Assembly: GCA_900769445.1 (NCBI GenBank)
Contig: CAAGGR010000022.1
Location: 80,992 to 144,991, forward strand
DNA: 64,000 bases
Source: an uncultured Alistipes sp.
GTDB lineage: Bacteria; Bacteroidota; Bacteroidia; Bacteroidales; Rikenellaceae
Direction of reading: 5' to 3'
Made by a program: the position numbers and the translations under genes. Every line of letters starts with the position of its first letter. The first letter of the stretch is position 1. Below are positions 9,168 through 17,486 of the stretch, piece after piece. The notes beneath the pieces were generated by a model. The model ran no database searches, was not told where the DNA came from, and saw only the letters and a list, made by a program, of their open reading frames with translations.

Positions 9168-9197
9168 TTGTTATTTAAGATAATTAGGTTATCTTTG
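9168..9197 (+). promoter_or_regulatory. Bacteroidetes-type promoter of the SusC/SusD-like operon
   Basis: TTG (9168-9170), a 19-nt spacer, then TATCTTTG (9190-9197). A second -7-like box, TAACTTTG, lies at 9203-9210. No sigma/anti-sigma or hybrid two-component gene is next to it. Confidence 0.7.
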
Positions 9198-9336
9198 TGC
9201 GATAACTTTGCGTCAAGAAATATGGCTATTTATTGCACCGCAAGCGCCGATGTTGTGATATGTGGCTGAGGACTTGGATGTTAAGTGAGAAGAAACTACA
9301 AAAAAAACTTTATAAAACTTTATTTACTTAAAACTA

Positions 9337-12300
9337 ATGCTTATGGTTAGAAAAGTTGTACTATCAATGGTTGCAACTCTGATCTTGGGATGCTTCGGCG
9401 CATTTGCTCAAGGTCAGCGTATCACCGGTACAGTGACCGATGAGACTGGTATGCCAGTCATCGGAGCGGCGGTTGTAGTCGAGGGTACCTCTCGAGGAAC
9501 TACTACCGATGTATCCGGTCATTATGAGATTGCAGCTTCGTCTGATGCAAAACTGGTATTCTCTTACCTTGGTTTGCAGACTCAGACTGTTGCTGTTGCA
9601 GGCCGTACAAAGATCGATCTAATCCTTCTTGCTGATTCAGAGCAGATCGAGGAGGTCATCGTTCAGGCGTTCGGTACTGCGAAGAAGGAGGCCTTCACCG
9701 GTTCGGCGAAGGTTATCAAGTCGGAGGACTTGGCTAAGACTCAGTCATCTTCAGCTGCCAGCGCTCTTGTTGGTAAGGTTGCGGGTCTTCAGACATCATC
9801 AAGTTCTGGTTCTCTTGGTTCAGAGCCTTCGATTCGTATCCGTGGTTTCGGTTCTATCAACGCAAGTCAGAGCCCACTTTGGGTTATCGATGGCGTACCT
9901 TACGAGGGTGATATGAACAACATCAACATGGCTGATATCGAGACAATGACCGTCTTGAAGGATGCTGCATCTAACGCACTTTATGGTGCTCGTGGTGCTA
10001 ACGGTGTTATCATGGTAACAACTAAGCGTGCTAAGGCTGGCGATGCTCGTGTAACATTCGATGCTAAGTGGGGTGTTAACACTCCTGCTCGTGTGCTTTA
10101 CGACTATGTAAAGGACCCAGGTCAGTACTACGAGATGCACTACACTGCGTTGTACAACTACTTCCGTGATCAGGGTAACGATACTGGTATGGCTTATACC
10201 AAGGCAGTTGACCGTTTGACATCTAACGATATCGGTGGTTTGGGTTACAACGTGTATACAGTGCCTGAGGGTCAGAATCTTATCGGTAGAAATGGTAAGT
10301 TGAACCCTGAAGCTACACTTGGTCGTAAAATCTATATTTACGAGACTGATCCAAAGACTGGCGAGGAAGTAATAGACCCAGCGACTGGCGAGAAGAAGCT
10401 TAAGGCTGGTTATCTTGTTAAGCCTGATGATATGTATGATGAGTTGTACGATCCATCATTGCGTCAGGAGTATAACTTGAGCATCTCAGGTGCTACTGAG
10501 AAGTCTTCATTCTTCGCATCACTCGGTTTGTTGGATAACACTGGTATTACCGATGGTTCTGATATGCAGCGTTGGACAGCTCGTCTTCGCGGCGACTATC
10601 AGGCTAAGAAGTGGTTGAAGGTTGGTGCAAACATGAACTATACTCGTTTCGAGTGGAACGGTGCTTCTTCTTCAAACGAGGGTGATGGTTCTACTGCCGA
10701 CGTATTCTCATACGTAGCAAACACTGCTCCTATCTATCCTGTTTACATCCGTGATGATAAGGGTAAGGTTATTACAGATGGCCACGGTTGGCCAATTTAC
10801 GATACTGGTGATGGTAGCCACCACGGTTTGATGAGCTCAAGCCCAATGCAGGCAAGCCCATTGCAGCTTATCTGGTTGGATGAGTCATACTCTGAGGGTA
10901 ACGCATTCGGTGTTAATGGTTTCGCAGATTTCATTATCACTGAGGGTCTTAAGTTTACTATCAACGGTGCTATCAACATCGACGAGACTCGTATGTCTTC
11001 ACTCTCTAACCCATACTACGGTCAGTTCGTAACAAACGGCGGTATCGTATCTAAGGGTCATTCACGTTCATACTCTCACAACTTCCAGCAGTTGTTGACT
11101 TATGCAACAACATTTGGTGCTAACGAGTTGAGCAGCATCGACTTCTTGCTCGGTCATGAGACATATTCTACACGTGGTTACTATGTAGGTGGTGCTAAGT
11201 CTAACATCTTCTCTACTGATAACAACGAGTTGTCAGGTGCAGTAGTTGATATGAGTAGCGCATCTTCATACCGTACAGAGTATATCAACGAGGGTTACTT
11301 CTTCCGTACTCAGTACAACTACGACGAGCGTATCTACGCTTCTGGATCATTCCGTCGCGATGCATCTACAAACTTCCACCCAGATCACCGTTGGGGTAAC
11401 TTCTGGTCTTTGGGTGCTGCGTGGATCATCAGCCGCGAGGCTTGGTTCAACTCTTCAGCAATTAGCATGTTGAAGGTTAAGGCTTCTATCGGTTCTCAGG
11501 GTAACGATGGTATCGGTTCATACCTTTATACAGACTTGTACTCTGTAAGCAACGATGGTGCTGGTGGTATCGCAGTAGCATTTAGCCGCAAGGGTAATAA
11601 GAAAATTACTTGGGAGACTAACACTAACTTCAACACTGGTGTTGAGTTTGGTTTGTGGCGCGATCGTTTGACTGGTAGCATCGACTTGTTCAACCGTAAG
11701 ACTACAGATATGTTGTTCTCTGTACCAGTTCCTCCATCACTCGGTTACTCATCATACTATGATAACATCGGTGATATGGTTAACCGCGGTATCGAGCTTG
11801 AGTTGAACTTCGACATCATTCGCTCACGCAACGTAACATGGAGCTTCGGTATGAACGCAACACACGTACGTAACAAGATCCTCAAGTTGCCAGAGATCCG
11901 TAAGGACTTCGAGGTTGACGGCTATGAGGGCTTTATCAGCGGTGCATACTTCTATGGCGAGGGTCTTCCTATGTATACATTCTTGATTCCTGAGTATCGT
12001 GGTGTAGACGAGAATGGTCAGTCTCAGTGGTACTACAAGGTTCAGAAGACTACTAAGGAGGGTGAGCTTATGTATGATGAGAACAAGAACCCAGTTTATG
12101 AGGAGGGTGTAACTACTACTTATAGCTACGCTACTCAGACTACATCTCGTAAGCTTAAGGGTAACGCAACTCCTTGGGTATATGGTGGTTTCAACACATC
12201 ATTGTACGCATATGGCTTCGACTTCTCAATCGCATTTGACTACCAGATTGGCGGTCAGGTTTACGACTCGGGTTATGCAAGCTACATGTCATCACCAAGC

Positions 12301-12663
12301 GGTACTTCAGTAGGTAACAACTACCACGTTGACTTGTTGAAGGCTTGGACAAAGGGTGTAAACGAGGATTCACAGATTCCACGTTTCCAGTATGACGACC
12401 AGTATACAACTGCAACATCTGACCGTTTCTTGACAGATGCGTCATATATTAATATATCTAACATTAACCTTGGTTATACACTTCCTGCAAAGTGGTGGAA
12501 CAACAAGATTCAGGGTATCCGTCTATACATCGCATGTGATAACGTTTACTACTGGTCTCGTCGTAAGGGTTTGGATCCACGCCAGAGCTTCAGCGGTGGT
12601 ACAACCAATGTTAACTACTCACCAATCCGTACTATCTCGGGTGGTGTAACATTGACCTTCTAA
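9337..12663 (+). CDS. SusC/RagA-family TonB-dependent transporter
   Basis: Outer-membrane importer, 1108 aa, working with the SusD-like lipoprotein encoded next. It has a signal peptide (LILGCFGAFAQG), a CarboxypepD_reg_2 domain (ITGTVTDETGMPVIGAAVVV), a TonB-box-like EEVIVQAFG near residue 105, and a plug with the SusC hallmarks VRIRGFGS-type, WVIDGVPYEG and LKDAASNALYGARGANGV. A 22-strand-type barrel ends in VTLTF. There is no STN domain, so anti-sigma coupling is not expected. The start is the ATG at 9337; an ATG two codons later (9343) is equally possible. Codon use is very regular, suggesting high expression. The protease-rich neighbourhood suggests peptides or protein fragments as cargo rather than glycans (inference). 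Confidence 0.95.
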   Translation: MLMVRKVVLSMVATLILGCFGAFAQGQRITGTVTDETGMPVIGAAVVVEGTSRGTTTDVSGHYEIAASSDAKLVFSYLGLQTQTVAVAGRTKIDLILLADSEQIEEVIVQAFGTAKKEAFTGSAKVIKSEDLAKTQSSSAASALVGKVAGLQTSSSSGSLGSEPSIRIRGFGSINASQSPLWVIDGVPYEGDMNNINMADIETMTVLKDAASNALYGARGANGVIMVTTKRAKAGDARVTFDAKWGVNTPARVLYDYVKDPGQYYEMHYTALYNYFRDQGNDTGMAYTKAVDRLTSNDIGGLGYNVYTVPEGQNLIGRNGKLNPEATLGRKIYIYETDPKTGEEVIDPATGEKKLKAGYLVKPDDMYDELYDPSLRQEYNLSISGATEKSSFFASLGLLDNTGITDGSDMQRWTARLRGDYQAKKWLKVGANMNYTRFEWNGASSSNEGDGSTADVFSYVANTAPIYPVYIRDDKGKVITDGHGWPIYDTGDGSHHGLMSSSPMQASPLQLIWLDESYSEGNAFGVNGFADFIITEGLKFTINGAINIDETRMSSLSNPYYGQFVTNGGIVSKGHSRSYSHNFQQLLTYATTFGANELSSIDFLLGHETYSTRGYYVGGAKSNIFSTDNNELSGAVVDMSSASSYRTEYINEGYFFRTQYNYDERIYASGSFRRDASTNFHPDHRWGNFWSLGAAWIISREAWFNSSAISMLKVKASIGSQGNDGIGSYLYTDLYSVSNDGAGGIAVAFSRKGNKKITWETNTNFNTGVEFGLWRDRLTGSIDLFNRKTTDMLFSVPVPPSLGYSSYYDNIGDMVNRGIELELNFDIIRSRNVTWSFGMNATHVRNKILKLPEIRKDFEVDGYEGFISGAYFYGEGLPMYTFLIPEYRGVDENGQSQWYYKVQKTTKEGELMYDENKNPVYEEGVTTTYSYATQTTSRKLKGNATPWVYGGFNTSLYAYGFDFSIAFDYQIGGQVYDSGYASYMSSPSGTSVGNNYHVDLLKAWTKGVNEDSQIPRFQYDDQYTTATSDRFLTDASYINISNINLGYTLPAKWWNNKIQGIRLYIACDNVYYWSRRKGLDPRQSFSGGTTNVNYSPIRTISGGVTLTF

Positions 12664-12676
12664 TTTAATTTAGACT

Positions 12677-14524
12677 ATGACTATGAAATTAAATAAAATT
12701 TTGATGGCTACAGCGGTAGTTTTTGCTGCTGTTGCATTCACAGGTTGTATCAGGGAGGTCTTTCCTAAGGAATCTGCGATTACAGAGGGTCAGCTTGCTC
12801 AGAGTACTACCGGTATGGAGACTATGCTAAAGTCTGTACCTTCTTCTATGGCTGCTCATGTTGCAGCAAGCTACGACCACTCAGATTTTGGTTATCACTC
12901 AATTGGTCTTTACAAGGATCACCATGCGATGACTATGTTCCCATGTGCGCGTCCTGAGAAGGGTGGTAACCCATACTACTCACGTATTCAGGCGCCTAAC
13001 TATGGCTTCGATATGGGTACTAACGGTGGTTATACTCACTATATCTGGTATAACTACTACCCATTCATCAAGAAGGCTAACGATATCATCGGTGCAGCAG
13101 AGGAGAAGAAGAATGATGATAGCATGGCTGAGTATATGGCTATTGCTCGTACCTTCCGTGCCTTGTTCTATCTTGACTTGGTAGGTTACTATGATAGCCT
13201 TCCTGCAAAGGCTCCAGCACTTCCAACCTATGAGAAGGATTTGGAGGTAGTTATAGGCTTAACTGTACCTATTGTTACTGAGGATACTAAGGAGGAGACT
13301 GCTAAGGAGAATCCACGTGCAACACGTGCGACTATGTTCGAGTTTATTTTCGAGGACTTGGAGTATGCTATGGATACTATGGCAGCATTCGAGGCTGACG
13401 AGGATTTCGAGCCTACAGTATATGGTCAGTCAACTACATATCCTGAGTTGGCGGCTGTTTATGGTTTGATTGCTCGCGCTTATATGTGGCTTGGTCAGTT
13501 TGAGGCTGATGATTTGAAGGTTGGCGACAATACCGAGACCCCTGAGATTGAGGCTCTTGCAGATGATAGCGTTGCAGATGATAGCGTTGCTAAGGATGAG
13601 TCTGATGATGAGGGTGATAAGAAAGACCAGAAGGAGCTAATTATTCTAACTGGTTTCGATGCTTACCAGAAGGCTTATGATTATGCTGAGTTGGCACTTG
13701 CGGCTGCTAAGAATGATGGTGCTTCTTTCATGACTCCTGAGCAGTGGACAAACGTTACTACAGGTTTCAATACTGTTGTTCCATCTTGGATTTGGGCTAC
13801 TCAGATGTCTACTGATACCGTTATTAATAACCTTCTTGCATTCGCAGCGCACGTTTGTCCTGAGGCATCATATGGTTATGGTCCTTTGGCATGTGTAGGT
13901 GTAGCTAAGAATACTTACGACAAGTTGGGTGCTTCTGATATCCGTAAGAAGCTTATCGCAGGTCCAGATAAGACTTACGAGCAGTTCAAGCAGTATACAT
14001 CTATGTCTCGTGATGAGTGGACAGCTATTCAGTCAATGGCTCCATATACAAACTTTAAGTTCCGCCCAGGTCAGGGTGAGCGTGTTGACTATATGGTTGC
14101 AAATGCTGTATCGTTGCCAATTATGCGTCTTGAGGAGTTGGAGTTTATCGCTATCGAGGCTATGTTGCACACAGGTAATGCATCTGGCGCGATGGACCGT
14201 CTTGAGACATTCCTTCAGGGATATAGAGCTCCTCAGTACTTCAACAATGAGTCAAGTGAGGATGCTATCCTTAAGGAGATTATCTTCCAGAAGTCTGTAG
14301 AGTTCTGGGGTGAGGGTGTTATCCTCTTCGATATGAAGCGTTTGGATATGGGTGTTGATACAACAAATCAGAACTACCAGTCTGGTATGTTGTTCAAGCA
14401 GGAGACTCGTCTTCCATGGTGGAACCTTCCATTGCCATCTGGTGAGACTGCAGTTAACACCGTTAACAAGAGTGTTGCTGGCCCAGATCCATCGTACGGT
14501 ATTATCTCTGAGGAGGCTATCTAA
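12677..14524 (+). CDS. SusD/RagB-like substrate-binding lipoprotein
   Basis: 615 aa with a lipobox at AFTGC. It follows the SusC-like gene by 13 nt, the standard arrangement. Helical TPR-type segments include YMAIARTFRALFYLDLVGYYDSLP and the C-terminal SusD region (SVEFWGEGVILFDMKRLDMG, LPWWNLPLP). The protein caps the SusC barrel and captures ligand at the surface. A strongly acidic insertion lies at ~276-318 (ADDSVADDSVAKDESDDEG), partly coded by a direct repeat of ~15 bp. That is unusual for the family and may contact ligand or metal. The start could be ATG 12677 or 12683. Confidence 0.93.
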   Translation: MTMKLNKILMATAVVFAAVAFTGCIREVFPKESAITEGQLAQSTTGMETMLKSVPSSMAAHVAASYDHSDFGYHSIGLYKDHHAMTMFPCARPEKGGNPYYSRIQAPNYGFDMGTNGGYTHYIWYNYYPFIKKANDIIGAAEEKKNDDSMAEYMAIARTFRALFYLDLVGYYDSLPAKAPALPTYEKDLEVVIGLTVPIVTEDTKEETAKENPRATRATMFEFIFEDLEYAMDTMAAFEADEDFEPTVYGQSTTYPELAAVYGLIARAYMWLGQFEADDLKVGDNTETPEIEALADDSVADDSVAKDESDDEGDKKDQKELIILTGFDAYQKAYDYAELALAAAKNDGASFMTPEQWTNVTTGFNTVVPSWIWATQMSTDTVINNLLAFAAHVCPEASYGYGPLACVGVAKNTYDKLGASDIRKKLIAGPDKTYEQFKQYTSMSRDEWTAIQSMAPYTNFKFRPGQGERVDYMVANAVSLPIMRLEELEFIAIEAMLHTGNASGAMDRLETFLQGYRAPQYFNNESSEDAILKEIIFQKSVEFWGEGVILFDMKRLDMGVDTTNQNYQSGMLFKQETRLPWWNLPLPSGETAVNTVNKSVAGPDPSYGIISEEAI

Positions 14525-14561
14525 TACGATGCTATTTGAAACTATTAAATAGAACAAGAAT

Positions 14562-17390
14562 ATGAAAAATATAAAGTTTTTATTTCTGTTTGTAGCAACA
14601 CTCATCGCCTCTGCTTTCACTGCGTGTCAGCAGGAGTGGGAGCCTGGTAAGCCAGACTCAGAGGAGAGTGTATACTTCCCAATAGATGTGAACGTTGCAG
14701 CCTTCTCTAAGGTTGATAGCGATGACACTGTGGAGATTGATGAGACTACAACAGCTCTATACCCTGTATACCGCCAGAAGGCTGGTACAGAGTTGACAGT
14801 AGAGATTCGTTCACGCGTAGTAAACCCTACTGTAGGTGTTTGCTATGAGCTTGATCGCAACGACGAGCCTAAGAAAGATGCTGATGGTAACAACATCGTT
14901 ATCCGCGCTGGCGAGGCATTTGAGATTGCTTCATCAGTAACTTTTGGTGAGGATGATATTGTTGCATACCTTGAGATCAACCTTAACAAGAGAATTAAGG
15001 GTGGTGCAGAGAGCCTTTATGTAGGCGATATGCACGAGATTGAGATCTTGGTTAAGGATGTTGCTAACCAGGGTAACTACGGTCTTAGCCGTAAGACCTT
15101 CAGCGTAGGTGTTCCTGAGGCTTGGAAGAACCTTGGCGATGCTCAGCCAGAGGGCTTGAAGCAGGGTACATATACTGAGGACTTCTTCGTATGGTTGTAT
15201 GGCGTTGATGCAGGTAATATGGTATACGTAGATATCGAGGAGAGCGAGGCTCGTGCTGGTGTTTATCGTATGAAGAACCTATTTAGCCAGGATAACATCG
15301 TACAGTTGTTGGGTGGTATCCCTACAGATATGCTCTTTGCAGCAGGCGATACCTATATTGAGATTGATGCTTCAGACCCAGAGGTGGTATTCTTCCCATA
15401 TCAGCCTGTAGGTTTCGGTATTTTAGGTTTCGTTGATGAGCTCTATATTGCAACTTTGCAGAAACAGGAGGGTAAGTTGGAGAATGATATTATCACATTC
15501 CCACAGAACGGTCTTGTACTTTGCGATGCTTCTACTCCTTTGTACTATGCTAACCAGGAGGGTAAGATGCGTATTACTCTTCCAGGTGTTCCTGTTACTG
15601 ACTACTCTCTAAGCCTTGCATATATCGGCTCAGAGAATAGCGTTGACAACACTGAGACAAGTGCTTTCTTCGAGATCTACACAGGTGCGGATGTTGATAA
15701 GTACCGTATCCTTGTTGTTGAGGGTAATGTAGCAGACTACACTGAGGTAAAGCATGGCTCTGGTATTAACGTAGAGATTGTTACTGAGCTTAACGAGGCT
15801 ATTAAGGATTTGGTTGCTGCCGAGGTTGATGAGAAAGGTAATCTATATATCCCTGTTTATGAGACTGAGAATGGTAATGAGGTGCTTAAGGATAAGATCT
15901 ATAAGGAGACTTTGACTTACGCTGGTGAGGTTTCAGCTAATGAGTATCTATGGGGAGTAACAATGGATAAGGCCTCTCTTTACACTGTATTTGCTATTCC
16001 ATACGATAAGGATGGTAAGCCTGTAAGAGTAAGTGATGACGATGAGGATCCTGAGAACGACAAGTATCAGATTGCACGCTCTCACTTCTACTTCACTCCA
16101 GCTAATACTGAGCATAAGGTTCCAGAGCTTGCTAAAGTAGAGGTTACTTTGGCTCCTGTAGTAACAATTATCGGTGATCTTGTACAAAAAGTATTCCCAA
16201 CAGTAGAGTGCTACCCATCTTCATTCATCCTTGGTCTTGATATCAAGTGTGCGGATGGCGATCTAATCTCTAAGATTGTTATGTATCGTGCTGCTAATGA
16301 TGACATCCCTGCTAATGCTTCTCCAGCTGAGTTGCTTGCAAGCGATAAGGCAGAGGATATCTCTTATATCATTGAGGATATTCCAGCAGGACAGGCATCA
16401 TTGCTACTCCAGTGTGAGCCTGATACTGAGTACACAGTACACCTTGCTGTAACAAGCATCTACGGTACTACTCAGATTATCACTAAGACTGCTAAGACTG
16501 ATCCTTATGCTTACGATGTTGTTGTTGGTGAGTATAAGTTTGAGTGTGGTAATGACCAGATGTACTTTGACATCAAACCTTTCTTCTCCCCTACAGAGTA
16601 TCAGGAGTCATTCGATAAGGAGACTAATACTGGTTGCGGTGAGTTGTACAAGATGTATTGGATTTCAGACCCTGAGAAGAATGGTAAGCATGGTGATTTC
16701 ACTATCCTTCAGGAGCAGTCAAAGAAGTATGAGTTGGGTATTGAGGAGTTCCCATTTGTTGGCTTCAAGATGCCAGAGTACAATGCTATTGTATGCTACG
16801 GTCAGATCTCAGGCTTCTCAGGTTCTATGTTCGCATTCGACTTGGGTGAGTTCCCAGGCGAGGAGACTGTTGTTGAGGAGGTTAAGGAGGGCGTGAAGAC
16901 TACAACTAAGACTACTAAGACTCACGCTTGGGGCTTCCGTAGCTCTTCTACTGAGAAGTTCAATTATGACTATGAGTCATTCGTTCTTTACTACGACGAG
17001 ACTGGTAAGATTACCTCTGTCGACACTTACTTCGAGATCTACGAGCGCGTTACTACTAAGACTACTGTAACAACTGTTAAGGTTGATGCAGAGGGTCGAC
17101 CACAGGGCGCTGTTGAGATTAAGGAGGAGAAGACTGAGACTGCTGATCCAGAGCGCGTTAAGTACTTCAAGAAGGGCGAGACTAATGTTGAGAACACAGT
17201 ATACGCTGGTGGTGGTACGGCTGTTGCTGAGGCTGCAGCTGTTGCTAAGGCAAGCTATGTAGCTCCTGCTCAGGTTAGCGCACCAAGCCAGAAGACTGCG
17301 TCAAAGAGTAAGGTTTCTGCTCCAACTCGCAAGGAGTATCAGCTTAAGATGCGCCAGGATTTGGATTTAGAGGCAGTACGCGTTAAATAA
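14562..17390 (+). CDS. Large surface lipoprotein of the SusC/D-like operon
   Basis: 942 aa with a lipoprotein signal (lipobox SAFTAC). It is the third gene of the SusC/SusD-like unit, 37 nt after SusD, where many loci carry a surface-exposed binding lipoprotein. I do not recognise a named family. The N-terminal half is acidic and beta-rich. Around 540-660 there are Fn3-like signatures (LAKVEVTLAPVVT, CEPDTEYTVHLAVTS). The C-terminal ~170 residues are rich in T, K and E with charged repeats (KTTTKTTKTHAW, TTKTTVTTVKVDAEG) and an Ala-rich stretch before a basic end. No catalytic motif is seen. A ligand-binding or adhesive role is inference. Confidence 0.8.
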   Translation: MKNIKFLFLFVATLIASAFTACQQEWEPGKPDSEESVYFPIDVNVAAFSKVDSDDTVEIDETTTALYPVYRQKAGTELTVEIRSRVVNPTVGVCYELDRNDEPKKDADGNNIVIRAGEAFEIASSVTFGEDDIVAYLEINLNKRIKGGAESLYVGDMHEIEILVKDVANQGNYGLSRKTFSVGVPEAWKNLGDAQPEGLKQGTYTEDFFVWLYGVDAGNMVYVDIEESEARAGVYRMKNLFSQDNIVQLLGGIPTDMLFAAGDTYIEIDASDPEVVFFPYQPVGFGILGFVDELYIATLQKQEGKLENDIITFPQNGLVLCDASTPLYYANQEGKMRITLPGVPVTDYSLSLAYIGSENSVDNTETSAFFEIYTGADVDKYRILVVEGNVADYTEVKHGSGINVEIVTELNEAIKDLVAAEVDEKGNLYIPVYETENGNEVLKDKIYKETLTYAGEVSANEYLWGVTMDKASLYTVFAIPYDKDGKPVRVSDDDEDPENDKYQIARSHFYFTPANTEHKVPELAKVEVTLAPVVTIIGDLVQKVFPTVECYPSSFILGLDIKCADGDLISKIVMYRAANDDIPANASPAELLASDKAEDISYIIEDIPAGQASLLLQCEPDTEYTVHLAVTSIYGTTQIITKTAKTDPYAYDVVVGEYKFECGNDQMYFDIKPFFSPTEYQESFDKETNTGCGELYKMYWISDPEKNGKHGDFTILQEQSKKYELGIEEFPFVGFKMPEYNAIVCYGQISGFSGSMFAFDLGEFPGEETVVEEVKEGVKTTTKTTKTHAWGFRSSSTEKFNYDYESFVLYYDETGKITSVDTYFEIYERVTTKTTVTTVKVDAEGRPQGAVEIKEEKTETADPERVKYFKKGETNVENTVYAGGGTAVAEAAAVAKASYVAPAQVSAPSQKTASKSKVSAPTRKEYQLKMRQDLDLEAVRVK

Positions 17391-17408
17391 TCATAAGCAT
17401 AGTCCTAC

Positions 17409-17440
17409 GGGTGGCATCTCCACTTTTGGTCTTGCCACCC
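17409..17440 (+). promoter_or_regulatory. Intergenic hairpin without T-tract
   Basis: Perfect 8-bp arms GGGTGGCA / TGCCACCC with a 16-nt loop, 18 nt after the stop of the large lipoprotein and followed by CGAGGATATGAGG rather than T residues. It is more likely a partial attenuator or mRNA-stability/processing hairpin separating the SusC/D part from the protease part than a full terminator. Confidence 0.55.
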
Positions 17441-17486
17441 CGAGGATATGAGGTGATAAATTAAAAATTATAGACAGTTTTAACTT

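Larger units (their letters stand above)
8783..9336. other. AT-rich intergenic region between divergent outer-membrane receptors
   Basis: 554 bp with no convincing gene; a 67-codon frame at 9066-9269 overlaps the promoter below and has no coding character. It holds the two divergent promoters. The SusC-side transcript would have a leader of ~130 nt that I could not assign to a known RNA family. Confidence 0.7.

Noticed and set aside
9066..9269. 67-codon open frame upstream of the SusC-like gene
   Set aside because: It overlaps a well-formed promoter, has no coding character and no ribosome-binding context.
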